Assembly (NCBI GenBank): GCA_910587545.1 | Contig: CAJUMI010000016.1 | Span: 29,250-39,969 of the forward strand | Origin: an uncultured Muribaculaceae bacterium | GTDB taxonomy: Bacteria; Bacteroidota; Bacteroidia; Bacteroidales; Muribaculaceae | Reading direction: 5' to 3' | DNA: 10,720 nucleotides | Shown: positions 1-5,879 of the stretch, piece after piece | Layout: each line of letters starts with the position of its first letter | Numbering within the stretch: position 1 is the first letter of the stretch | Notes under the pieces: generated by a model | Seen by the model: the letters and a program-made list of their open reading frames with translations, nothing else | What the model was told of the DNA's origin: nothing | Databases searched by the model: none | Translations under genes and position numbers: made by a program

Positions 1-27
1 TTTCCCTACACGACGCTCTTCCGATCT
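1..27. other. Illumina TruSeq read-1 adapter remnant (artefact)
   Basis: The first 27 bases are identical, as I know the adapter, to the 3' end of the Illumina TruSeq universal/read-1 primer, ending in the diagnostic GCTCTTCCGATCT. Genomic sequence begins at base 28. This is library-adapter carry-over at a contig end and should be trimmed. It also means the minus-strand gene at 102-593 lies less than 100 bases from the end of the assembled molecule, so its downstream neighbour is missing. Confidence 0.97.
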
Positions 28-101
28 TTCACGTCTGTCAAGGCACTCGTCATCATCCCGTTCCACAGGTCATCCCGACAGCATGGCCTGACCGTCCCCT
101 C

Positions 102-593
102 TCATGATCCCGCGATCATGTTCAGTTCGTGGGTCGATGGGTTGTGAGACACTATCTGCCCCTGAGGATCGATCAATAGCGTCCCATAGCCATTGTCCAG
201 ATGAAAGTCGTCTTTGATTTTTCTGGCAAGATTTCCCGACACATTGAATTGCATCTCGTCATCGAGACCGTCGCGTTTCACAATTTCCCGGAACAGACGT
301 TCCGATTTATCGAAATTGACCGACAGGAGTTCCACCTTATTGTTGCCATTGCTCCTGACCCATGACGTATAATCGTTGGTCGTTTTGCGTGACTCTCCGT
401 CTGTAACCGACCAAAATGATACAAGCACGTATTTGCCGTCTTTCTCACTTTGTTTGATCGCCTCATTGATTTCCTCACTTTCGATTTCGGGCATCACTTT
501 GCCGATAGAGGTGTCAAAACCAGTCTTGTTGAAACCCGACGATGTTATCAGAAGTCCGATAAAGAGTGAAAATATCAATATTGTCTTTTTCAT
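102..593 (-). CDS. Exported thioredoxin-fold protein lacking the CXXC active site
   Basis: The 163-residue protein starts with a Sec-type signal peptide (K2-K3, then a hydrophobic stretch to about residue 18), so it should act in the periplasm or cell envelope. Residues about 53-68 (GKYVLVSFWSVTDGES) align with the TlpA/thioredoxin strand and active site that normally reads FWxxWCxxC. Residues 136-145 (YGTLLIDPQG) align with the YPTxxLIDxxG strand that normally carries the cis-proline. Both hallmarks are gone: the protein contains no cysteine, and the cis-proline is Gly137. It is therefore probably not a disulphide oxidoreductase and may be a binding or structural relative; that is inference. 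It lies 95 bases downstream of the GldB-like gene on the same strand, but hairpins and a promoter-like element between them suggest separate transcription. A 7-base inverted repeat (103-109/114-120) covers its last codons and stop. Its partner and substrate are unknown. Confidence 0.8.
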   Translation of the reverse strand: MKKTILIFSLFIGLLITSSGFNKTGFDTSIGKVMPEIESEEINEAIKQSEKDGKYVLVSFWSVTDGESRKTTNDYTSWVRSNGNNKVELLSVNFDKSERLFREIVKRDGLDDEMQFNVSGNLARKIKDDFHLDNGYGTLLIDPQGQIVSHNPSTHELNMIAGS

Positions 594-603
594 AATTCAA
601 GAT

Positions 604-634
604 CATATTTAGCGCAAATGCTTGTTGCTCCAAG
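604..634 (-). promoter_or_regulatory. Candidate promoter of the thioredoxin-fold gene
   Basis: On the minus strand TAAATATG (plus 604-611) matches the Bacteroidetes -7 consensus TAnnTTTG at all but one fixed position. A CTTG (plus 631-634) lies 19 bases upstream, where the -33 TTTG is expected. Transcription would begin about four bases before the ATG at 593, giving an almost leaderless mRNA. This is a motif match only. Confidence 0.35.
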
Positions 635-639
635 CATTT
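616..639 (-). terminator. Perfect 9-bp hairpin between the two minus-strand genes
   Basis: AAATGCTTG (616-624) and CAAGCATTT (631-639) are perfect inverted repeats around a 6-base loop. The hairpin sits after the GldB-like gene and just before the thioredoxin-fold gene. On the minus strand it ends in ATTTGCG, not a long T-tract, so termination is likely weak. It overlaps the proposed -33 element of the next gene, so it could instead be a regulator site. Confidence 0.4.
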
Positions 640-657
640 ATCACTAAACGCACGACC

Positions 658-676
658 GCCGCGAAAGGTTCGCGGC
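658..676 (-). terminator. GC-rich 8-bp hairpin after the GldB-like gene
   Basis: GCCGCGAA (658-665) and TTCGCGGC (669-676) form a perfect 8-bp stem with a 3-base loop, 12 bases beyond the stop codon of the GldB-like gene in the direction of transcription. No uridine tract follows, so it may protect the 3' end or work together with the second hairpin at 616-639, not act as a classical intrinsic terminator. Confidence 0.45.
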
Positions 677-688
677 TTCACGTCGTTA

Positions 689-1678
689 TTATGGGTTATA
701 ATGTATGTATGTCAGAGGGTTAGCCTTGCCGTAGAATGCAGGCGACAGTAGGTCGGAGAGCTTTGTGTCCCGATGCCCGTCGACATACGATCTGACGATC
801 TTGTATCCGATATATCGTCCGGCCCGGCCCGGTGTTTCGCCGGAAAGCACATTTGTGAACGGCGCGGGATACAGAAGTCTTTCGACAGTCGATTCAGACT
901 TGTCAAACACCATCCGCGATGTCAGCATTTTTCTCCATAATTCGCGTTCGTTGTCTTCGAGCCATCGCAGTTCGTCACTGCTGTAACCGAGTGCGTCAGC
1001 CATGTTGCCGCCTTCGACAAGTATCATTCTGGCATATGCCAGTGCGCCCTCGTAGATGAGTCTGTTTATCACCAATGTCGAATCGTTCCGCTCCGGCGGG
1101 CAAGCCGTCGCGACAAGAGCCTCGGCCATGTCGTATGGCAGCGTCCGAGTGTCTTTAGCCCTTCTTCTATAGGCCGGAAGTGACGAATATGCCGGATGCT
1201 CTCCGCCAAGATAATGATTAAGGGCGATCAGCATCACACTGTCGGCAAACACTATGCTCTGAGGACGCCCCCATATCACGGACGCATAACTCTTTGCCGG
1301 GACGCTCAATCCTTCTCTTTCCATCACACTTACAATATGGGTCAATTGCTTCTCTACCGTTCTGCTGTCCTTAAACACCGAGTCGACCTCGTGCCCGAAA
1401 AACCTTACGGCCGGCGAGTCTATCCAGTCCCTGACAGCGTCGTCTCCGCTCCCAAGGCCCATGACGGCGGCCATGGCGTCAAATTCAGCCTGATGACCGA
1501 CGACGGTCTCTTCGGCCATGATCACGGCTGACGCGGTGTCCGTATCAAGACACATTACAGCTGTGCCGGCAAAATCCGCAAAGCTCACCGGCTTATCGGC
1601 GGCGACACGGCTGCACGATGTCATAGCTATTCCCGAAATGACAACCGCGGCCGATATGTTTGCTATCCCTATATTCAT
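689..1678 (-). CDS. gldB: GldB-like gliding-motility-type lipoprotein
   Basis: The 329-residue protein has an N-terminal export signal ending in a lipobox-like MTSC with Cys22 as the likely lipidated residue, so it should be anchored in the envelope. Family features I recognise from GldB-type proteins are LNHYLGGEHPAY (residues 153-164), an EGALAY segment (210-215) and PGRAGRYIGYKIVRSY (283-298); the length is also typical. In gliding Flavobacteriia, GldB is a lipoprotein needed for gliding and linked to type IX secretion. Gut Bacteroidales do not glide and keep isolated homologues whose role is unknown, so the name shows ancestry, not function. It is transcribed away from the amidase gene across a 179-base divergent region, and two hairpins follow it. 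The minus strand shows TATACTTT close to the ATG, only a poor promoter match. Recognition is from remembered motifs, without an alignment. Confidence 0.7.
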   Translation of the reverse strand: MNIGIANISAAVVISGIAMTSCSRVAADKPVSFADFAGTAVMCLDTDTASAVIMAEETVVGHQAEFDAMAAVMGLGSGDDAVRDWIDSPAVRFFGHEVDSVFKDSRTVEKQLTHIVSVMEREGLSVPAKSYASVIWGRPQSIVFADSVMLIALNHYLGGEHPAYSSLPAYRRRAKDTRTLPYDMAEALVATACPPERNDSTLVINRLIYEGALAYARMILVEGGNMADALGYSSDELRWLEDNERELWRKMLTSRMVFDKSESTVERLLYPAPFTNVLSGETPGRAGRYIGYKIVRSYVDGHRDTKLSDLLSPAFYGKANPLTYIHYNP

Positions 1679-1761
1679 ATTATATATAACGATAAAGTAT
1701 ACCTTTTAATTATCTTTAAATCGATTATTAGTCATCAGCACTCCTATCTCAACCCTGTGTA

Positions 1762-1788
1762 TTGGCCAAAAACACCATAATTTATGGT
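1762..1788. repeat. Two small palindromes in the divergent GldB/amidase intergenic region
   Basis: TTGGCCAA (1762-1769) is a perfect 8-base palindrome. Five bases on, ACCATA-ATT-TATGGT (1774-1788) is a perfect 6-bp inverted repeat. They lie about 50-75 bases upstream of the amidase promoter-like box and about 85-110 bases upstream of the GldB-like start, a position that suits an operator for either gene. No regulator is encoded nearby. The rest of 1679-1857 is AT-rich with no ORF. Confidence 0.4.
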
Positions 1789-1838
1789 AGAATTGCCTAA
1801 AATTGTGGTTTCATCGCTGTTTTAAGCGGATAAATTGC

Positions 1839-1846
1839 TATTTTTG
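1839..1846 (+). promoter_or_regulatory. -7 element (TAnnTTTG) of the amidase gene
   Basis: TATTTTTG is an exact match to the Bacteroidetes -7 consensus TAnnTTTG. No good TTTG lies at the -33 position. The element ends 11 bases before the ATG at 1858, so the transcript would have a leader of only about five bases. Confidence 0.5.
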
Positions 1847-1857
1847 CACGATTATAT

Positions 1858-2961
1858 ATGGGCTTAAAGTTAAAGAACATAATATTTTTCATTGTGGCCT
1901 GTTTCTCGGCAGCCGTTTTGGCAAGAGCCGACGATGCGCCCTTTGTCGTTGTAATCGACGCCGGTCATGGCGGCAAGGATAGCGGATGCGTCGGCAAACT
2001 GACCAACGAGAAGACTATCGTACTCGATATCGCAAACCGTCTGAACGACAAGATTGCCAAATCTTATCCCGAGGTCGATATCGTCATGACCCGCGACGAC
2101 GACCGATATATCCGTCTTCAGGATCGTGCCTCTATCGCCAACAAAGCCAACGGCAGTGTATTCCTGTCGATCCATGTCAATTCTGTCGACAAACGCAACC
2201 GCAACCGCAAGACGATCCACGGAGCGTCGGTCTATGCTCTCGGCCTTAATCGCTCTGAGAGCAACCTGTCAGTGGCCATGCGGGAGAACAGTGTGATGGA
2301 ACTTGAGGATGATTACACACAGGCATACCAGGGATTTGATCCCAAATCCTCTGAGTCATACATTATTTTTGAACTGAACCAGAACAGCCATATCAACAAG
2401 AGCATCGAACTCGCCAATACCATACAGCACGAACTTGTCTCTACAGCCGGACGTGCCGACAAGGGCGTGCGTCAGGCCGGATTTTGGGTTCTGTGGGCCA
2501 CGTCTATGCCTTCAGTGCTTATCGAACTCGATTTCATCTGCAATCCCGAGTCAGAGAAGTTCATGCACAGCAGCAAAGGCAAGGAGAAGCTGGCTCAGGC
2601 CATATTCAACGCGTTCTCTACATTCTACAGCCGCCACAAAAACGATGCCCACGGGCCGAGAGTGGGGCAGTCGATACCAACAGTCAGAACCGACGAGCCG
2701 GACTCGAAACCGGCAGCTGCGAAGAATAAAAACGGTGAGACCTTTCATGTCCAGATTCTATCTGCAAGAAAGGTGATACCGGCTAAAGACAGCGAGATAC
2801 GCAGTGTGCCTGACATCGGGTATTTCAAGGACGGCAAGTTCTACAAATACTACTCCGGGACATTCGCCTCGCGACGTGAGGCTCAGAAGCACCTGGCTAA
2901 AATGAAAAAACGCTTCCCAAAAGCGTTTATAATCACACTGCGTGACGGCAAACCGTTATAA
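1858..2961 (+). CDS. N-acetylmuramoyl-L-alanine amidase (Amidase_3) with C-terminal SPOR domain
   Basis: This enzyme cuts the amide bond between N-acetylmuramic acid and the peptide stem of peptidoglycan, usually to separate daughter cells. A signal peptide (residues 1-24, ending ARA) directs export. The zinc amidase domain spans about 28-258: DAGHGG with zinc ligand His37, Glu51 in NEK, second His106 in SIHVNS, and the catalytic Glu223 in LIELDF. A low-complexity, charged linker (about 259-293) leads to a SPOR-type domain (about 294-360, from TFHVQI), which in this family binds denuded glycan at the division septum. All expected catalytic residues are present. The start is the only ATG before the signal peptide and has no Shine-Dalgarno sequence. 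The MCE gene begins 51 bases downstream on the same strand with no clear promoter or terminator in between, so the two are probably cotranscribed. Confidence 0.93.
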   Translation: MGLKLKNIIFFIVACFSAAVLARADDAPFVVVIDAGHGGKDSGCVGKLTNEKTIVLDIANRLNDKIAKSYPEVDIVMTRDDDRYIRLQDRASIANKANGSVFLSIHVNSVDKRNRNRKTIHGASVYALGLNRSESNLSVAMRENSVMELEDDYTQAYQGFDPKSSESYIIFELNQNSHINKSIELANTIQHELVSTAGRADKGVRQAGFWVLWATSMPSVLIELDFICNPESEKFMHSSKGKEKLAQAIFNAFSTFYSRHKNDAHGPRVGQSIPTVRTDEPDSKPAAAKNKNGETFHVQILSARKVIPAKDSEIRSVPDIGYFKDGKFYKYYSGTFASRREAQKHLAKMKKRFPKAFIITLRDGKPL

Positions 2962-3012
2962 GCCCTCTGTCCGGACTGACATGATAATATTAACGACACT
3001 ATATAATAACTG

Positions 3013-3912
3013 ATGAAAAAGATTTTCCGCAAAGAAATGCTGATTGGACTTATAGTCCTGATCGCAATGGCGATATTGTTTTTCGGCATAGATTTCCTCA
3101 AAGGCGTCAATGTGTTTAAAGCCGCTAATTATTATGTGGCGACGTATGACAACGTAGAAGGACTCGCAGTTTCAGCTCCTGTATCAGTCAACGGCTATAA
3201 AGTCGGACTCGTCCGTGAAATCAACTATGAGTTCGATAATCCCGGACACGTCAAAGTCGAGATGAGCCTCGACAAAAATCTAAAATTGCCCGAAGGCACT
3301 CAGGCCATATTGAAGACCGATATGCTCGGCACTGCCACGATAGAGCTCAAAATGGGTACAGGCAGCAACTTCTACAAAGTGGGAGACGAGCTCCATGGGG
3401 CCGTCGCAAGCGGACTGATGGACAAAGTCACAAACAACCTTATGCCGACGGTAGGAAATATTATGCCAAAGATCGATTCGCTGCTGACTTCGCTGAACGC
3501 CGTCGTGGGCGATCCGGCCCTGATCAACTCGATGAAGCGCCTCGACTTGATCACTTCCAATCTCGTGACGACCACCTCCAGGCTGTCTCAGGCTGTTTCG
3601 CAGCTGCCGGCCGTGACCGCCGATGTCAAAGGCATAACGTCCAACCTCGCAAAAGGCACTGATGATCTGGCCGTGCTCACAGGGCGCATGCGCGATATCC
3701 CCGTCGATTCTCTGACAGCCGATATAGCAGCCATTACCGCCAATCTGAAAGAACTCTCAGCTCAGCTCAACGACCCCGAGTCGACCATCGGAAAGCTGAC
3801 CCACGATCCGGCTCTCTATAACAACCTCAACTCCACAATTTCAAGTCTCGACTCGCTTTTTATCGATATCAAGAAAAATCCCAAACGTTATATAAGCATT
3901 AAACTATTGTAA
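3013..3912 (+). CDS. MCE/MlaD-family inner-membrane lipid-transport protein
   Basis: The 299-residue protein has a short positively charged N-terminus, one transmembrane helix (about 9-27) and one MCE domain (about 37-115, including GLAVSAPVSVNGYKVGLV at 50-67). A long helical segment follows (about 130-290), rich in regularly spaced Leu, Ile and Val, as in the coiled regions by which MCE proteins form hexameric tubes. MCE proteins carry lipids between the inner and outer membranes, usually with an MlaE/MlaF-type permease and ATPase. Neither partner gene is in this window, so they must be encoded elsewhere. The C-terminus (NPKRYISIKLL) resembles the conserved tail I associate with Bacteroidetes members. 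The gene follows the amidase by 51 bases, which suggests a cell-envelope operon, and is followed by an AT-only hairpin and then a GC-stem terminator. Confidence 0.88.
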   Translation: MKKIFRKEMLIGLIVLIAMAILFFGIDFLKGVNVFKAANYYVATYDNVEGLAVSAPVSVNGYKVGLVREINYEFDNPGHVKVEMSLDKNLKLPEGTQAILKTDMLGTATIELKMGTGSNFYKVGDELHGAVASGLMDKVTNNLMPTVGNIMPKIDSLLTSLNAVVGDPALINSMKRLDLITSNLVTTTSRLSQAVSQLPAVTADVKGITSNLAKGTDDLAVLTGRMRDIPVDSLTADIAAITANLKELSAQLNDPESTIGKLTHDPALYNNLNSTISSLDSLFIDIKKNPKRYISIKLL

Positions 3913-3915
3913 TGC

Positions 3916-3938
3916 TTATTTAAAATCGTTTTAAATAA
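3916..3938 (+). repeat. 10-bp A/T-only hairpin just after the MCE stop codon
   Basis: TTATTTAAAA (3916-3925) and TTTTAAATAA (3929-3938) form a perfect 10-bp inverted repeat with the 3-base loop TCG, starting three bases after the stop codon. All stem pairs are A-T. It may act as a weak bidirectional terminator or an mRNA 3'-end structure ahead of the stronger hairpin at 3960. Confidence 0.55.
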
Positions 3939-3959
3939 CGAAACCAGATATCTTTTCAG

Positions 3960-4015
3960 TCCGGAGTGGTGTATATCGTCTGTCATTAGGCGTTTCACGC
4001 TCCGGATTTATTTTG
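3960..4015 (+). terminator. Terminator of the amidase-MCE operon
   Basis: TCCGGAG (3960-3966) pairs perfectly with CTCCGGA (4000-4006), and an adjoining GTG/CAC can extend the stem. TTTATTTT follows directly. The 33-base loop is longer than usual, but the GC stem followed by a T-rich run fits an intrinsic terminator. Confidence 0.55.
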
Positions 4016-4249
4016 TCAAATTAATTGTGGAACATTGATTTTTACGCGTATTCTGCTATAGATTAGCTCATTGAGACAAAAGGATGTCGACCAATGATCA
4101 CACGCGTTTGTCCTTTCACTCTAATATCTTGAAACATATATTATTGCACAATTGCAATAAAAACCAAATAAATCATCGGTTGTTTATTCAGAAAAAAATT
4201 CTGAATTTTGCTATATCGAAAAAGCAACTATATCTATCTTCCCGACACA
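4016..4249 (+). promoter_or_regulatory. AT-rich dnaA upstream region with inverted repeats
   Basis: This region has no convincing gene. It holds a perfect 8-bp inverted repeat TTATTGCA-CAAT-TGCAATAA (4141-4160) and a second one, ATTCAGAA (4186-4193) with TTCTGAAT (4199-4206) around five A's. A possible promoter lies next to the gene: TTTG (4207-4210), a 20-base spacer, then TATCTATC (4231-4238), which matches the -7 consensus only in part. The first inverted repeat is a possible operator; the second could fold as an RNA hairpin. No canonical DnaA box (TTATCCACA) is present. The closest is TGTGGAACA near 4026, with two mismatches, so there is no direct evidence of an origin. Confidence 0.45.
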
Positions 4250-5647
4250 ATGGAGAAAAATCATCAACAACTATGGGATGACTGCCTGCAGTTCATCAAG
4301 GACAACATCCCCGCGCCGCAATATGAATCGTGGTTCAGCCAGATCACGTCACTCGGTTTTGAAGACAAAAAGCTGAGGCTCATGTTGCCTTCTCCTTTTG
4401 TTGTCGATGTGCTCGAGCAACGCTACATGGATGTGCTGGGCTCTGCCATCAGGAAGGTCTATGGGTCCGGGGTCACTCTGACTTATTTCTACCATCAGGT
4501 GAAAAATGAACCCGCCACTACTGTCGGGATCCGCACCTCGGCTCCGTCTCCCACCATCGTTGCTCAGTCCAAGACAAAACCCGCCAACCCTTTCAAACCA
4601 CAGACTCTTCAGCCGTTTGATCCTCAGCTCAATCCACGCTATACCTTCGAGAACTACTGCGCAGGAGCGAGCAACAAGATCGCGCGTGCTATCGGAGAGA
4701 CCGTGGCGACCAATCCATCGGTCAAGACTTTCAATCCTTTGTTCGTTTTCGGTTCGACAGGGGTCGGCAAAACCCATCTAATCCAGGCTATTGGTGTCCG
4801 CCTTAAGGAGACCAATCCCGAGTCAAGAGTGCTTTATGTCAACGCGCGTCTTTTCGAAAGTCAGTTTACCGCGGCACAGAGCAAAGGCGAGATCAACAAC
4901 TTCTTCCATTTCTATCAGAGCATCGACACTCTTATTATAGATGACATCCAGGATCTGAACGGTAAGCCTGCCACTCAGAACACTTTCTTCCACATCTTCA
5001 ACCATCTCCACCAGAACAACAAGCAGATAATCATGTCGAGCGACTGCGCTCCAGCAGAGATGGTCGGTTTTGAGGAGCGTATGCTGTCTCGCTTCAAATG
5101 GGGCATGTCGGTCCAGCTTGAAAAGCCCGATTATGAGCTCCGTCGTGATGTTCTCCGTCAGAAAGCCGAGCAGGACGGTGTCGGATTGTCAGACGACGTC
5201 ATCGATTATATCGCCTCTAATGTCACTGAGAGCATACGTGATCTCGAGGGTGTGATGGTATCTTTGATCGGACGCGCTACAGTGCTCAACTGCGACATAA
5301 CCCTCGATCTTGCAAAACGCGTCATATCCAACTCGGTGAAAATCAACCGCAGACAGATCAACTTTGAACTCATACTTGAACATGTCTGCAGCTACTACAA
5401 CATCGATCCCGACGCACTTTTCACCAAGTCGCGCAAACGTGAGATTTCCGACGCTCGTCAGATGCTCATGTATCTTGCAAAGAAACTGACCAAAATGCCC
5501 TTCACCGCCATCGGCTCACGCATTGGCCGCAACTATGCCACGGTCATCTATTCATGCAAGAACATCGAGGAACGCCTCGGCCTCGAAAAGCAGCTCCTCG
5601 ACGATGTGAATTCCATAGAGACAGCTCTCAACAGCGGTGTATTCTAA
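4250..5647 (+). CDS. dnaA: Chromosomal replication initiator DnaA
   Basis: DnaA binds DnaA boxes at the origin, forms an ATP-dependent filament and opens the DNA. From the ATG at 4250 it has 465 residues, usual for the family. An in-frame TTG at 4208 is less likely because MEKNHQQLWDDCLQFI has the typical family start. Domain I is about 1-80, with a Pro-rich domain II linker to about 125. Domain III is the AAA+ motor: Walker A GSTGVGKT (168-175), Walker B LIIDDIQ (228-234), sensor I around MSSD (262-265), box VII with Arg281 as likely arginine finger, and sensor II SIRDLEG (328-334). Domain IV (about 370-465) carries the DNA-binding helix-turn-helix. Its signature here is IGSRIGRNYATVIYSC (421-436), one residue shorter than the usual IGxxFGGRDHxTVxHAC, with Asp-His replaced by Asn-Tyr. 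Reading frame and upstream motifs are intact, so the gene should be functional. Confidence 0.96.
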   Translation: MEKNHQQLWDDCLQFIKDNIPAPQYESWFSQITSLGFEDKKLRLMLPSPFVVDVLEQRYMDVLGSAIRKVYGSGVTLTYFYHQVKNEPATTVGIRTSAPSPTIVAQSKTKPANPFKPQTLQPFDPQLNPRYTFENYCAGASNKIARAIGETVATNPSVKTFNPLFVFGSTGVGKTHLIQAIGVRLKETNPESRVLYVNARLFESQFTAAQSKGEINNFFHFYQSIDTLIIDDIQDLNGKPATQNTFFHIFNHLHQNNKQIIMSSDCAPAEMVGFEERMLSRFKWGMSVQLEKPDYELRRDVLRQKAEQDGVGLSDDVIDYIASNVTESIRDLEGVMVSLIGRATVLNCDITLDLAKRVISNSVKINRRQINFELILEHVCSYYNIDPDALFTKSRKREISDARQMLMYLAKKLTKMPFTAIGSRIGRNYATVIYSCKNIEERLGLEKQLLDDVNSIETALNSGVF

Positions 5648-5680
5648 GAGCTTCTAACTGGCTCTTAGAATTACTTTTAA
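5641..5680 (+). terminator. dnaA terminator hairpin overlapping the stop codon
   Basis: ATTCTAAGAGC (5641-5651) and GCTCTTAGAAT (5661-5671) form a perfect 11-bp stem with a 9-base loop, followed by TACTTTTAA. The dnaA stop codon TAA (5645-5647) lies inside the left arm. The T-tract is imperfect, but stem and position fit an intrinsic terminator. Confidence 0.65.
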
Positions 5681-5704
5681 GTACATGATCAAAATTTTAA
5701 AAAT

Positions 5705-5797
5705 CTAATTCCGGTATAAGCCGGGACGCAGAAGTATCGTGGAGAACTCTTCCAATCCATCTCTGACAAGAGACTCTACATTCTGCCTTTCTTCCAT
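5705..5797 (-). CDS. Candidate 30-residue small ORF (unrecognised)
   Basis: An ATG at 5797 on the minus strand opens a 30-codon frame that ends in TAG and encodes MEERQNVESLVRDGLEEFST followed by ILLRPGLYRN. An in-frame stop two codons upstream shows it is not the remnant of a longer frame. The composition is protein-like (acidic helix, then a hydrophobic stretch), but I know no family for it. No Shine-Dalgarno sequence and no clear -7 box precede it. The same bases form a long imperfect hairpin, so an RNA element is an equally good reading. At 30 codons, chance is a real possibility. Confidence 0.2.
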   Translation of the reverse strand: MEERQNVESLVRDGLEEFSTILLRPGLYRN

Positions 5798-5811
5798 GTT
5801 TTAGATTTTTT
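5709..5811 (+). ncRNA. Candidate structured RNA between dnaA and the EamA gene
   Basis: Two stem-loops can be drawn in series. The first is TTCCGG (5709-5714) with CCGGGA (5721-5726). The second is long: GCAGAA-GTA (5728-5736) with TAC-A-TTCTGC (5777-5786), then GAG/CTC (5742-5744/5774-5776) and CTCTT/AAGAG (5747-5751/5768-5772), making 17 pairs with small bulges and a 16-base loop. A T-rich run, GTTTTAGATTTTTT, follows at about 5797-5810. The shape (hairpins then T-run) fits a small RNA or a leader/attenuator for the transporter gene. It matches no riboswitch class I can name, and I have no folding energy for it. Confidence 0.3.
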
Positions 5812-5812
5812 A

Positions 5813-5837
5813 CGGAGAAAAGTCTCCGGACTTCTCC
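5813..5837 (+). promoter_or_regulatory. Two mutually exclusive hairpins upstream of the EamA gene
   Basis: CGGAGA (5813-5818) can pair with TCTCCG (5823-5828). Alternatively GGAGAA (5814-5819) can pair with TTCTCC (5832-5837), with GTC/GAC able to extend the second form. The two folds share bases and cannot coexist, and TTTAAAT follows. This is the geometry of a switch or attenuator, but the proposed transporter promoter lies downstream, so any control would act on read-through transcripts. Confidence 0.3.
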
Positions 5838-5879
5838 TTTAAATCACTGAACCTCTGAGGTGTTTCGCAATTTAATCAC

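Noticed and set aside
28..101. Start of a minus-strand gene (ATG-ATG at 51-56, reading MMTSALTDV) cut off by the contig end
   Set aside because: Only about ten codons of genomic sequence remain before the adapter; no family can be recognised and the adapter bases must not be translated.
4026..4034. TGTGGAACA as a DnaA box / origin
   Set aside because: Two mismatches to TGTGGATAA and no cluster of similar sites; not enough to call an origin.
4208..4249. Upstream TTG start for dnaA adding 14 residues
   Set aside because: The added residues do not resemble a DnaA N-terminus, and the ATG at 4250 gives the typical family start.
4084..4281. 65-codon plus-strand ORF between the MCE gene and dnaA
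   Set aside because: It overlaps the true dnaA start in another frame, spans both inverted repeats, and has an AT-driven Asn/Lys/Ile/His-rich composition with no family resemblance.
4349..4777. 142-codon minus-strand ORF inside dnaA
   Set aside because: Shadow of dnaA codon bias; fully contained in a well-supported gene and without recognisable motifs.
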